Shown piece by piece: positions 10,301-21,622 of a stretch of DNA of 64,000 bases. The notes below the pieces were generated by a model that did not search any database, had not been told where the DNA came from, and was given only the letters and a program-made list of their open reading frames with translations. Origin of the DNA: Acestrorhynchus altus (lineage: Eukaryota > Chordata > Actinopteri > Characiformes > Acestrorhynchidae); the NCBI GenBank assembly GCA_034509495.1, contig CM067510.1:33204102-33268101 (forward strand), written 5' to 3'. A program made the position numbers and the translations under genes. The number at the start of each line of letters is the position of its first letter. Position 1 is the stretch's first letter.

Positions 10301-13029
10301 TGTGCTCCACTGATCACTGATCAGGGAAATCATTTCCATCATCATTCCTGTCTTCCTTCATCACACGGACGGGAATATTTGTAAGATTGTGGAGAATGAT
10401 GTCATTCCAGTTGAACTCCTCCTTGCCGGAATGGGTGAAAGGGTAAAGTGGTTCTGGTTCTGGAGTTAGAAATGGATTAAACTGCAAACCCAGTCAAGAC
10501 TAAAGTCAGTAGTGACCTGATGTTGGTCGGTTGTTCTTTTTAATCTCAAACACTGCCGTTGTCGGTGTTTTAGCTCATCAACAAGTTAACCCTCAGAATC
10601 TGTGATCCGATTGGTTTCTCTGGCGGTGCTTCATCGCACTGATGCTGTGGTCTGCCTTCAAAAACTCTACACAATATTCAAACCACGTATGACCTCGTAG
10701 ATGCAGGAATTACCCATAACTAACCGTTAGCAGCCCTATTTTTATTTATTTATTTACTTATTTACTTATTTATTGACTTATTTGTTGAGGTTTGAAGTTG
10801 GCACAGCCTGGATGCACCATTAGCTTTGAGCTGGTCATTTATATAATATATAATGAAATTTATATCAAATATATTTGTACAATAATGCTAATATTTAACG
10901 TGTTCCACAAGGAAACATCAGCAAATACCACGACTGCACTCTTTGATGCTGAAGTTCATACAGATGAAACTCCAGTGCTCGAGATTTACCCGCAAGTACA
11001 GAACAATATAAACAAGCTTGTCCAGTATAAGGGTCGCCACACCAGTTTAACAGTGTTTTGGTTTCCAACCAACCGAACGCAGAGAAGCACTGGCTGTTAA
11101 CAGCGTCATAACAGTGATGTAGAAAAAGTGTGGATGTATTTGTCAACATACAGTACTGTGCAAAAGTTTTAGTCCCCTGTGTAAACTGGAGTGTAAATCG
11201 TTATCTGGGCAGTGAGAGTTTAACACTGATATTAGAATAACATTCCTACAGAACGTCGCGGTTCTCCATCACTGTGTTCGTTAAACATCTCCCAAGTTCT
11301 CCTCATGGGAGTCTAGTGTTATTTGTAGTTCTGCTTTGGTAAATCAGATGTGCTGCTGGTGGAATTGAACACATCCAGATGCCGACTGGGGGCGTCAAGG
11401 AGATATCTGGAACCGAGCTTTGTTCTTCAGACCTGCTCAGAAGATCTCAACGACTTTCTTCTTCTTGTTTACTGTATTTGCGTTTGATCACTAATCAGAG
11501 ACAGGAGTACAGCACTGCACAGTACTGTATATGAACTAATATTGGGTATGAATACTTTTTGAAGGCTCTGTATTTTGATCTGGTCCCCACATGCGGCTCT
11601 GCTGTTCAAGGCTGATGGTTCCTTCATTTCATTCCAATTGTAATTTATGCCGTTTTTATCCATTAATAACCCAAATCTACAGTAATCATCAGACTGTGAC
11701 TGCGAGAGCGCAGAGACGGTGAGTGTGGGCTGCCTCGACTACAGATGTATACAGGAGGTAAAGGGTTGTGACAACAGGCTGAAATCGACACCGTGGAGAT
11801 AAAGCATTCGCTCGGTCACTATGACAACTCTGGCGGAGAGCTATAATAGGCAGGGGAATCCTGCACAGAGTGGACCTCTGTTTCTGCATCTGTGCTCTGT
11901 GCTACTGTTAGTCATAGGAAGTGGTGAATGATGTCTTTGTCCACAGACATATTCACTCTCAGATATGAAGGATAACTTGGGACGCGTCCGTCCTCTGAAA
12001 ACACGTTTTTCATCCGCAAATGTCAAGCACTTATTAATAATGATTTCTGTTCATTCTGTTGTGTCCTCAGTATATTCAGACGATCACTTCGCGGCAGACG
12101 GACATGCAGAAGTTCATAGCGGATGGCTGTAAAGAGGCTCTGCAGGAAGAGAAGAGGAGATTCTGCTTTCTGGTGGACAAACATTGTGCCTTCTCCTATC
12201 ACCTGGCAGTTTTTCATGAAAAGGTGACTTTCCAGCACAAGCCTCATCTTTGAAAACAGTGTTTGTTTGTTTTTTAGATGTTCATGCGCCTGGAAGCAAA
12301 TGAAGCTTTTGTCCTGAGTTGTTTGCCTGTGGTTGGTTTAGGTCATGGGTTGGCAACCTGCAGCTCCTCTTTTACGGCTCCAGAGCAGAATTAAAAATAA
12401 AGTAATGATTCTCTGGAGTAAAATAGAGCTTCCACAAATTCAACAAACGAAGAGCCAATCAGCTTTCGGGTTACCGAAAAAGTCCCACCCTTCAGCAAAA
12501 AGAGCCAATCAGCTTGCTCGTTATGCCTCGATGTGGACATCTGCGCAGCGCAGTTTATCTGCAGTTCAGAATCTGTTTTAAACAGTTTGGGTGTGAAAGT
12601 CTCTCCTCCTCAGAGGTCAGTAATGTGTGCAGGTCAGTAGCAGAGATGGTCAGTGTGGAGATGATACTGTAGTATAGCTGAAGACTGCTGCTCGAATAGC
12701 AACACCTGACCACAACCAAACAGATATGAAATGTTGTGGCTGAACATGGTTGAACATCGTGTTCAGAGTTGTGTTGCTGACCCGTGCTGTAGGTGGAACA
12801 CGGAGACAGACGTTTAGTCTTGAATCAGATCCCTGCTGAAGCCTTGTTTGTGTTGTATTCCTCTCTTGGTCCTCAGGCGAAGGAGATGCTGGCACCGAAG
12901 CTGCCCAACTGGCAAGAGAAGTGTAGTGATGCTTCCAAAGTGCCTGACACAGTAATGACCATGATCGAGGGCATGCACACGCCGTTCCCCATGACGTCCA
13001 GCTCTGCTCTCATGGAGCGCTTTGACGGG
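7311..13029 (+). CDS. baiap2l1: BAIAP2L1 exons for the IMD/I-BAR domain (5 exons)
   Basis: 7311-7372 gives LVLMEISEVHKKVQLELEES. 9947-10018 gives FKRFHREIITELERKTDMDV. 10109-10243 contains FKRYQSEHK and KKLRRKSQGK, the basic helix that binds PI(4,5)P2-rich membrane. 12071-12223 contains TSRQTDMQKFIADGCKEAL and EEKRRFCFLVDKHC, the most conserved part of the family. 12877-13029 gives LPNWQEKCSDASKVPD and the end of the helical bundle. All internal exons are phase 0 and multiples of three (72, 135, 153 and 153 nt). Splice sites are canonical. The domain forms an antiparallel zeppelin-shaped dimer that bends membrane outward. Confidence 0.94.
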
Positions 13030-16000
13030 GTGAGTCCGCTGTCTTTTGCAATGGTTGGGTCATTTTATGTATACAGGAGTTAGTTAGTTACACTTATCTA
13101 GTACCTTTCTAGATACCCAAGGATGCATCACAGTCAGCACTGTCCACAATCACACTCCGCTAACACACACCGGCGAGAAGCAGCAGCGTACTCTCCCCCA
13201 ATTCACATCGGGGCATATGGACATACATACACACCAGGGCAATTTAGCCATTACACGAGGAGAACATGGAAACTCCACCCAGAAAGGGCCTTGAACCCAA
13301 GACCCCAGTGCTGCATTCAACCCCCTCAAGCCCACTTGTGGCATTAGGTTAATGTTCATTAGAGTCCTATTCTATTGGGAGTATTTGTCTACAGGGACTA
13401 AACAAGGTGTGTGTCAGCAGTGGTTCCAACTTAACGTAGCATTCATTAGAAAGTGTGTCCGCATATTTTTGGACATGCAGTGGATTTCCAAAGGGTTCCA
13501 CGTCACCTGTCTGTGACAGCGAGACGCTCACTATTTACACGCGACCGGTTTGATCACGTTTGACAAGAGACTTCTCGCTTAACTGCACTGCAACTGTTAC
13601 AGATTTCTTTCAGGCGGTTTTCACATTTTAAACGTGCTTCACTGCCGCAGCTGAAGGACACGTCACGTTATGGTTCCTCCACAACAGGATCGTCGTATAA
13701 GAGCATCTCACATAGTTTGGGTTTAATACCAAGAACCGTCCATTCAAATATGCCTCGATCAATCAAAAAGACCTCTGTTTTGTTTATTCTCAGGGTAATT
13801 CACACTCTGTGGTGCCACCACCAGCCCCAGTGGTGAAGGCCCAGATCAGTCCGCTGGCAAACATGTTTTCCCAGGAGCCGCCCCGAAGTCCCCTGTCCCC
13901 CGAGCAGTACTCCGGCAAGTGACCCCCTCTTCCTAAATCACTTCTCTATTCAGTGTTATCAGACTTGCCGTGGAATTGTGCGTCATAATGCATATTCTCT
14001 TCTTATATCAACATCGACAGATCAAGACAGTCTTGAGGGCAATGGCCTGTCCAGGTCCACATCTATGTCCAGTGGTTTGAACATGACGAAGAAGCTGCGA
14101 GTGCAGACCATCTTCCCACACACGGCTGGGAACAATGAGACGCTGCTCAGCTTTGATGATGGAGAGCTCATCACTTTGCTTATCCAGGAAGAGAGAGACG
14201 GCTGGCTCTATGGGGAAATGGAGAAAACTGGACAGTGAGTCATTTGGGTCGTTCTAATGGACATATCTACACTCGTTTATGTAAAACTGGATTGATTTGG
14301 CAGGAAAATGGAAGGTAATTGATACCAATCAGCCTAAACATTCTGGATTTTGATTTGTACTATAGAAAGAAACTTTGGATTGCACAGACAAATGGTCGGA
14401 GCGCTTTGAGATCTTCTTCTCCTGCTTTGAGGGTCTCAGCCATTATCATTTTCAGAGTGCTAGGCAGCTGCTTAGAAGAGCCCATGGCTGCTGTTTCAGA
14501 GTAGGCTGGAGGAGTTGGGCTTTTTTTTAAAGCTTGGAAATTTGCATCACCTGGCTTTTCTAACTGTGAAAAAGCCACAACCCTAACAGACTAATTAAGG
14601 TCTCGGTATCCGAGTTCAGATCTCCTTGGGTTCCCGTATTTGGAAAGGAACTCCTTCCCTTTTTTAACGATAAAATTCTACAAAACCAAAAAAATGTTAA
14701 AGGTCGTTTCAACCTGCTTAACTGTTCAACCTTCCTTTTGCATTCCACTGTATTACTCGTTCAGCACGTCGGGTACTTTTAAAGGCCGGTCCACTGGGAT
14801 CCCCTCGGTGTCCGTAGTACACGGCACCGTGCGTTTCTTACTTCCCAGTTACCAGTGTTCTGGTTTCATTCTGTACTTTAGTTTATCTTCTATATTAACC
14901 CTTTTAAGAAGTGGATAGACTGGTTCTAAGCGTCTCTTTGTCAATTTTAAACTGCTGATATGCATACAAAAATTGTTTGGAGGCATGTTTGGTATGTCAG
15001 AGATGGCTCTCGTCAGGGACACGTAAATGTGCTGGTGCCTTAGGCCTGTCACGTGACCCAGCCAGACCGCAGACACTGTTCTATATACTTTTTATATCCG
15101 GAAGATGAAAGTACTCCCAACGCTACCATTAGTAATCACTGATAATGGCCATCATTATCAAAATCACACTTGCGGTTCCACCCCGTCCCCTCTTCCTGAG
15201 CCACTATTTGATGCGAAAGCGTCCCCTTAATTGCTCGTGCTTTTTATTTATATGTTTTATTGGTTCGTTTTTGGTTCTAAAGAGTTCTTGTATTGTTTCT
15301 CATCTGACATCAGGGAGAACTGTGTAGTGTGGGTTCCAAACGTCTCGCCGGGGTTTCTGTTTCTGTCAGAGGTTGGGAGACACTCTGTCCTCACGCCCAT
15401 TGTGCTGTCATTACTGTTTTGAGAAATGAAATGTCTTTGTGTCTTGCAATTACCGACGTGCAGTTTGAAAGCTTGGCAGTTCAAAGTTAAGATCAACTGT
15501 CTGTATAAGACAGTTCCTAAGCAACCAAGTCTTAATGCATGTCTCCCACCAGCAGCGCGACTGCACCTCTGCGCCGACTCCCTTTTTCCCCGGGAATAAT
15601 GGGAGAGTTGAGTCTTTTAAGCCTGATGTAAACGGTATTCCTCCGAAATTAATTTGAATAAACATCAAAATTGCTTTCTTTTTTGCAGGAAAGGCTGGTT
15701 TCCATCGTCATATTGCCGACCTTACAGCGAGCCGGCGATGGCACACATGTGAGTGTTGTTCTCGGTCTGTCGAATAAGTGAAAGCTTTAAATTCGCCGCG
15801 TCCAGGACCAGACTGGTTTCAGGGCTATAACAGGAGCGACGCGGTCATTCGTGATAATACAGCCGTGTGTTTGTGTCTGGGCAGGGTCGAGACCCCTCTG
15901 CACAGCCTAAATGTGGCACATCTACCGGAGAAACCTGGAGAGTTGGAGGAGGAAGAGGAGGATGAGGAGGAAGACCAGCCTGTACTACTGCCTCCCCCTG

Positions 16001-19000
16001 ACTACACTGACTCATCCAGGAAGCCCTCCACCCCCTCGCCGCAGAACACGGTACAACCCACTCCTCCGCTCCTCTCCTTCTCTTCTCTGTCCAGCCTCCT
16101 CAGCTCCGTCTGACCCATCCCTGCTCTCACATCAGGAATGGAGGAGATCTTTCTTAGCAACTGTTGCTAGGTTAGACAAACTTTACAGCCTGTTGTTGAA
16201 AGTCCTGTTGAGTTTAATGAGTCTGGAAACAGCGGTTTGGTCGGAATACATGAATGCGGAGTGCATTTAATGGGCAAAAGTATGTGGACACCTGGTGATC
16301 GTGCCTATATGTGTTAGTCAGACATTTAGTGGTTATGATAGTCTGGTCTTTCGACAGCATTGTGGGAGGTTCAGTCGAAAAGAGCATTTCTGAGGTCAGA
16401 CAGATGTTGTGAGAAGTCTGGCTTGCTTTTGATCTTTCGGTTCGTGCCAAAGGTGTTCAGTGGAGCTGAGATCAGGACTCAATGTGCAGCCACAACAAAT
16501 GTGTCTGACCGTGTCTTTATGGGCATTGTTTTGTGCTCAGTCTGCAAAGTTGGAAGCATATTTGCATTAACCTTCACTGGAACTGAGGAGCCCAAACCAG
16601 GAAATCAGCCCAGACCATTATCCTCCTCCACTTTTCTGTTGGCACTCCGGTCGGTAGTGTTCTTCTGGCATCCACCAAACCCAGATTCATTCATCAGACT
16701 GCAAGGTCAGCTGTGTCACTGGCATAAACGTCATTGGCTTTTCCTTTACAGTCACTTTCTACAGCAAAGCTGAAGCAGTCTGTCACTGAAGGTGCTCTGC
16801 TGCAGGACTGATCAGAGAGAGGGGGCGGGGCTGATGCTCAACCTGCATACAGACTGATCAGAGAGAGGGGGCGGGGCTGATGCTCAACCTGCATACAGAC
16901 TCTGACTGATCAGAGAGAGGGGGCGGGGCTGATGCTCAACCTGCATACAGACTCTGACTGATCAGAGAGGGGGGGCGGGGCTGAGGCTCAACCTGCATAC
17001 AGACTCTGACTGATCAGAGAGGGGGGGCGGGGCTGATGATGTCACTTATCCAGATATTGGGTTATAGAGGAAAATGAGAAGGGAGGGGCTGTTTGCTTTT
17101 TTGCTCACACACTGTTCAAATTTCAGAATAAAAGTGATATATATACGTAAATAACAAATAATAAATGACATTTTTATTTTTATTTGGAACACTGTCGCAT
17201 ATTTTGAAAAATGCATTATAATAGATTTGTCAATCGAATCCTTATAAACAACTCATCAGAATTCCTGCATTATCAGCTCAGCAACAGTGGATGATCAATT
17301 CCCAACAGGTTTTCTGAGATATAACCTGTTATCTAGTCCTTAGAAACAAAAAAACAATTGTAGTCAAATTCATACAAATATTTAAATTATTTTTTACATC
17401 TCAAGTGAAGACAAATTAGACTATCCTAGGATCTTCTGAAAATATCAGCATCTGTTATGTGTGTCTCCTATAAAAGTAAGTCCAACTATGAAAACATCCC
17501 AGAAAATTGGCTTTTAAGGTTCTAAAGGTTAAGGCACCTGAGCTTCATCAGAAAGGACAGTGTGCTCTTTCTGTACTCAGCCTCGGAGTTGACCTTCCAG
17601 TTCAGCTTGTTGTAAAGCAGAAGACCCACAGACATTTGTAGACGTCTACGGGTGTTTTGTTTTCTTAAACCCAGTCCTGACTCACCCCTGCCTTACATAT
17701 TTTAGAGGATTCCCTGTTTTAACACACCCCCTGCAGTTTTGAAGGGCTTGGCCGGTTATTTAAATCAGTTGTGTTGAACAGGTAATCCACTAAATGTGCA
17801 GGGCAAGGGGGTGCCAGGACATGATGGTTGGTAATAGGACTTCTATTCTATTCTCTTGGCTGCATAGAGATGATTTGTGTTTTATATTTATGGTGCTTAC
17901 AGTTGACTGGGGCATCTCTAGCAGAGTAGGAAACCTGTGGTGTGTTCTTCGGGGCATCCTGTTCTATTGCCAGTGTCCGTTATTGGAGATCGCATGGATA
18001 TGTGTTTGACTTGCTAATAGTAAGGGTGTGGAGGGGTGTCCACATACTTTTGTCCACACTGTGTATGATGTTCATTTTAGAGGCTGTTTAGACTGGCATT
18101 TTCAATGCTCTTTATTTTATTAGGTACAACACAGGCCCGGTTCTGCAGCCTGGCATTTTTAAACCGGAAACCCAAGTTTATTCCAACTGTCTTTAAACGC
18201 AGTTGGCTGCAGTTTCTCGTTTTTGAACATGCTTTTCCAACATGTTGTAGAGCTGGTCCAACCTTGTGACAGTTGCTACACAGACGGACTCACAGACTCA
18301 TGGATGGGCTCGGCTGCCTTTAAAACGGAGGTGCTTTTCAGTGCTGAAAGTTCTCCGGCATAGAGGTCCTCTGTTAGCTCTGCTTCTCTGTCGGCTTTAC
18401 TGTCCTGTCCGTCTGCATACAAAGCAGGGAATGTCGTCAGTAGCACCACATGGACGGGCCCTCCCCGGCAGGTCGAGTTTCCCCTCTGGGGATGAACCTG
18501 AACCCTCCCAGTTCGCCCTCGTTCTCAGGTGCACGAACAGAAGACAAGCCTGGAACAGTCGGCCTATGCTTCTCTCTCGCTCTCTCTGTCTCTCTCTCGC
18601 TCTCTCTGTCTCTCTCTCTGCACACTTGAGACTGCCTCGAAAGCCGAAAGGAGTCAACAAGTGAGGAGTGGATGAAAAGAATTAATTGGGACGGAGCTTA
18701 AAGGGAAAAAGAAACAAGCCGCAATAACGCAACCTTTGTTCTTGCCAGGGGGACAAGGGAGGGTTCGAAGAATACTAAGCATTACTGTCATTGTGCAAAA
18801 ATAAAGACATGTGAAAAATGCTCCCTGCCTGGTTTGCTCTCCGCGCGTGAGGTGGGGAGGAGGAAAGGTAGAGGGATGAACGTTAGATTCCAGCACATCA
18901 ACAGCTCCAGTGTGAAGTATTTACAGATCGACTCACTGTCTCAGGGAAGAAACGAGCTAGTCGTTGAGCAAACGCGGGAAAGTCCCGCTGTATGATCATG

Positions 19001-21622
19001 CTTGGTCATCGGACAGTAGATGTTGGGGACTGTCTTCGAGCCATAGAAGTACCACTTTTGGATGATTCTTGAAATAAAGGAGATTGAGAGTGAGGAGACT
19101 GTTAAGGTGGGCTGGGAAAACCTCCAGCATTGTTGTAAAGGTTCTCTCTGGGTCAGGAGTGGGTTCAGGGTCGCTGTCAGGCAGGCCAAATCAAACATTC
19201 TTGTCCACCAGCCACCTGTTTTTTTTGGGGGTGGGGGGGCTGTACGTTCAGGAACCTTATGCTGGTGTGCCCCCTAGAGGACATTAGGCACTTCAACACA
19301 GGCCCCGATCTCAAACGCAATGTTCTGAGACTTTGTTTACCTCCTTTTTATAGAGCCCCTGTTTGTCCATCATCGCCGAGCCTTACCCGGTTCAGAGACT
19401 CTAATCATGCAGTGATGTTCACGGTTCGGTTATGAAAAGTACAGTGTTTGAAAGCAGCTACTTCAGCATGATGGAATTTGCATTTGGATTGTCAGCGTGA
19501 AAATGAAGTGAGGTAGTGTTTCGCAATCAAGAATTTCCTATAATTAGCTGATGGAACACTGTGTGTGTCCCAGCCTGGCGCTGTAGGATCGAGAGAACAA
19601 TGAATTCATATCCTAATCCGACCGGTCTGACGGGGAGGCTCTGCTAAGTCCGCGCTGAGCCCAGGATCAGCGCAGAAACGTGATGTCATAATCTGCTTCT
19701 ACAGGCCTGTTGAGCTGCTAATAGAGTGCATTTCTTTTTTTGTTTGTTTGCAACAGGTGTCTTTGCCAAATGGTACTTCCATGCCTCCCTTTCTTGGGTG
19801 AGTAACACTCGGTACAGCAAGCGTAGCTCCTAAAAGCTGATTGTCTTCTCTTGCCGAGACTTGTTTGGTGTCTGAAGTTCACCTCTTTAGTTCTGAACGG
19901 GTGCTTCAAGGGTACTAACGATTAGAGGTGGGAAATACGGTGATGTGCCATGTTCGTGTTTACAGTACCTTGAAAAAGTATTCATACCCCCTGACCTTGT
20001 GCACATTTGTTTCACGCTACTCCCACAAACTTCAATGCAGTGGTCCTGAACACACCTTCCCCACTCTGAAACGTGGTGATCTACAGTGAACTGATTTAGA
20101 TCAAAGCAGATCCATGCATTAGACCGACCCATCAGAGTCCAGACCTCAATCCCAGTGAGAACCCCGTGGCAGGACTTGAACATCGCTGTTCACAGACGCT
20201 CTCCATCCAACCCGGCCGAGCTTCAGCTGTTCTGTAAAGAAGAACCAGCAGAACCTTCAGCCTCTAGATGAGCAAACCACCGCACTTCATATTTTTATTC
20301 ATTCAAAAGTTTGAGCTATGCATCATTTTTTTTTCACTTCACAATTGCTTGCTACTCTGTGTTGCTCCGTCTCGTTAAATCCCAGTAAAAGGCGTTTCAG
20401 TTTGTGGGAATAACGTGGAAAAATGAAGGAAACGTTCAAGTTCTGGATATTATCAGTACTTTGAGAACAGTGACCGGCGCTTTAGTACAAAGGAAATGGC
20501 TCTGTTTAATCAGACGTGATGATTGGACCTAAAGAAGTGATTCTAAATTACGAGTGTGTGTACGTGCCCTCAGTAATCGCATTACGATCCGACTGTGTGA
20601 TTATTCGAGAGGTCATTTAAACAGTATGATCCATTTCTGAGATCAGATTAAGGTCTAGAAATCTGGATAAGAAATGCTAAATTTCTGATCTCTGTACATA
20701 TTCTGAGTTTTCCTATTCGCTGATTACTCAAGCGCATGTAAACACGCTGATCGGGTTACTGACAATCTGATTTCCACTGAAAAGTATTGTTTTCCTTTCT
20801 GTTGTAAAGATGTCTTTTCTGGGATATGAGATGTTCAAAATGTGTTGAGATGTTTAAACCAAAACATTTGCTTATCTGGTTTCTGACACTGCATGTCCTA
20901 CAGTTATTGGATCAGACTCAGCAGTGCTGCTGGAGTGTTTAAACCTCTCGGTGTCACTGGGCTGCGAGCACTGATGAAGGACTAGAGGACGACCAACACA
21001 AACTGTGCAGAAACAGACGAGCTTCTGTCTCTGACTTTACATCTACAAGGTGGAGACACTCGGTAGGAGTGTCTAATAGAGTGGACAGTGAGTGGACACA
21101 GGGTTTAAACACTCCAGCAGCACTGCTGTGTCTGATCCACTTGTACCAGCACAACACACACTAACACACCACCACCATGTCGGTGTGACTGCAGTGCTGA
21201 GAATGACCCACCACCCACATCATATCTGCTCTGTGGTGGTCCTGTGGGGTCCTGATCATTGAAGATCAGGGTGAAAGGAGGAGAATAAAGTCTGCAGAGA
21301 AACAGATGAACTACAGTCTGAATTATAGAACCATAAAGAGCTCCTGTGTGGTCAGAGGAGCTGAAATGGACTGTGGTCATAAAGCTATGGTTGATGGCTG
21401 TAGTAACTGTAGTTGTACTCTCGTCCTGATGGAACCAGAGAAGCAAATGTCAGTCTTTAAACATATTTTGGTGATTTTGGGACTTTTTTTTCTTTCGTTC
21501 CTTTCTTGAAACCACTTAATAAGTGACCTTAACGCCTGTTCCTTCTCAGAGGTGGGAATCCTTTTGCTACAGTCAGACTACGGCCCACAGTTACAAACGA
21601 CAGATCTGCACCAATCATCTAA
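7311..21622 (+). CDS. baiap2l1: BAIAP2L1 (IRTKS), I-BAR and SH3 actin regulator; N-terminal exons not found
   Basis: Eleven exons read in consistent phase and give about 415 residues with clear similarity to vertebrate BAIAP2L1: the second part of the IMD/I-BAR domain, a Ser/Pro linker, an SH3 domain, an acidic linker and a C-terminal WH2-like motif (LRPTVTNDRSAP). The human protein is about 511 residues, so roughly the first 70 are missing. The first visible exon needs one upstream base (phase 1). Exons: 7311-7372, 9947-10018, 10109-10243, 12071-12223, 12877-13029, 13794-13914, 14021-14234, 15689-15748, 15885-16050, 19757-19797, 21550-21622. The family binds negatively curved plasma membrane, recruits actin regulators through SH3, and bundles actin in filopodia and microvilli. 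The gene lies 3.85 kb upstream of the TECPR1 untranslated exon on the same strand, which supports BAIAP2L1 over BAIAP2 or BAIAP2L2. Confidence 0.94.
7868..9716 (+). mobile_element. Tc1-like transposon relic, split by a second insertion
   Basis: The left part (7868-8480) and right part (9388-9716) belong to one element. The right part reads like the end of a Tc1 transposase (CCAGACCTCAATCCCACTGA, i.e. a PDLNP-type motif) and ends in the terminal motif GGGGTATGAATACTTATTCA AGGCACTGTA. Related copies lie at 14290-14660, 19961-20280 and 47930-48400. No intact frame remains. Confidence 0.65.
8482..9386 (+). mobile_element. 905 bp Tc1/mariner element with TA target duplication and transposase remnant
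   Basis: Its inverted ends are CAAACCAGATTCCAAAAAAT at 8482 and the complement of the sequence ending at 9386 (CAAGCCGGATTCCAAAAAAG), flanked by TA at 8480-8481 and 9387-9388. Inside, 8813-9040 encodes VWGCMSACDMGSLHVWKGTI and CIFQQDKARPHSAAITT, the central DDE region of a Tc1-type transposase. The frame breaks after RVLR, and the N-terminal DNA-binding part is absent. It is a non-autonomous internal deletion derivative, nested in an older Tc1 relic inside the BAIAP2L1 intron. Confidence 0.8.
11146..11531 (+). mobile_element. MITE with ACAGTACTGT termini
   Basis: It begins ATACAGTACTGTGCAAAAGT and ends GCACTGCACAGTACTGTA, an inverted pair. Its interior (about 11340-11510) matches 54957-55150. 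It has no coding capacity and sits in a BAIAP2L1 intron. Confidence 0.55.
13110..13490 (+). mobile_element. Dispersed repeat and DNA-transposon 3' end
   Basis: 13110-13325 resembles 2225-2425. 13350-13490 (CTATTCTATTGGGAGTATTT, CTACAGGGACTAAACAAGG, ending in a TTTTTGGACATGCAGTG motif) matches the ends at 53490-53590 and 60650-60785. Confidence 0.5.
13794..15748 (+). CDS. baiap2l1: BAIAP2L1 exons for the Ser/Pro linker and SH3 domain (3 exons)
   Basis: 13794-13914 encodes a Pro-rich linker (SVVPPPAPVVKAQ, PPRSPLSPEQYS). It ends at a GC donor, G|GCAAGT, in phase 1, which joins exactly to 14021-14234. That exon holds RSTSMSSGLNMTKKLRV and most of the SH3 domain (IFPHTAGNNETLLSFDDGEL, then EERDGWLYGE). 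15689-15748 completes it with KGWFPSSYCRPYSEP, which carries the WFPSSY motif lining the SH3 ligand groove. The domain binds Pro-rich partners; in the family these include Eps8 and the EHEC effector complex EspFu. Confidence 0.95.
14290..14660 (-). mobile_element. Tc1-like relic in the BAIAP2L1 SH3 intron
   Basis: CAGAGTGCTAGGCAGCTGCT, TTGGAAATTTGCATCACCTG and CAGATCTCCTTGGGTTCC match 48190-48385. They are the inverse of 7880-8060. No frame is intact. Confidence 0.6.
15885..21622 (+). CDS. baiap2l1: BAIAP2L1 C-terminal exons with WH2-like tail (3 exons)
   Basis: 15885-16050 encodes an acidic run (ELEEEEEDEEED) followed by VLLPPPDYTD, matching the conserved IPPPDYLE of the family. 19757-19797 is a 41 nt exon giving VSLPNGTSMPPFLG, the counterpart of AKPPFLSGE. 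21550-21622 gives NPFATVRLRPTVTNDRSAPI and stop TAA at 21620-21622, one residue shorter than the human end. The phases 0, 0 and 2 fit without an extra exon. Reading through the weak donor ACG|GTACAA at 16051 would instead add 20 residues and stop at 16113, a possible alternative end. The last intron holds a fold-back MITE, and the intron before it two nested transposons. Confidence 0.92.
16266..18066. mobile_element. 1.8 kb DNA transposon with inverted ends, host to a nested GC-box element
   Basis: The left end GGGCAAAAGTATGTGGACAC and right end GTGTCCACATACTTTTGTCC are inverted copies. No transposase frame is intact. Array B and its tail (16800-17533) are inserted within it. Confidence 0.6.
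16805..17533 (+). mobile_element. Element with GC-box minisatellite (array B) and piggyBac-like tail
   Basis: About five 52 bp-type units span 16809-17037. The tail then runs to GGTTCTAAAGGTTAAG at 17518-17533. Confidence 0.65.
19961..20280 (+). mobile_element. Tc1-like relic with left terminal repeat
   Basis: It opens TACAGTACCTTGAAAAAGTA TTCATACCCC, the inverse of the right end at 9687-9716. It keeps a transposase C-terminal stretch (GTCCAGACCTCAATCCCAGT) with no intact frame. Confidence 0.65.
20890..21465 (-). mobile_element. Palindromic fold-back MITE, copy 2, in the last BAIAP2L1 intron
   Basis: It is an inverted relative of 4585-5165: CAGTGCTGAGAATGACCCAC near 21193, GGACACAGGGTTTAAACACT near 21093, and a partial second arm near 20925. 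It ends about 85 bp before the last exon. Confidence 0.65.

Noticed and set aside
18266..18664. Open frame of 132 codons in a BAIAP2L1 intron as an extra C-terminal exon
   Set aside because: Its donor-like site (AA|GTGAGG at 18661) is phase 2, while the next exon at 19757 needs phase 0. Direct joining of 16050 to 19757 is already in phase, and the end is CT-repeat encoded.
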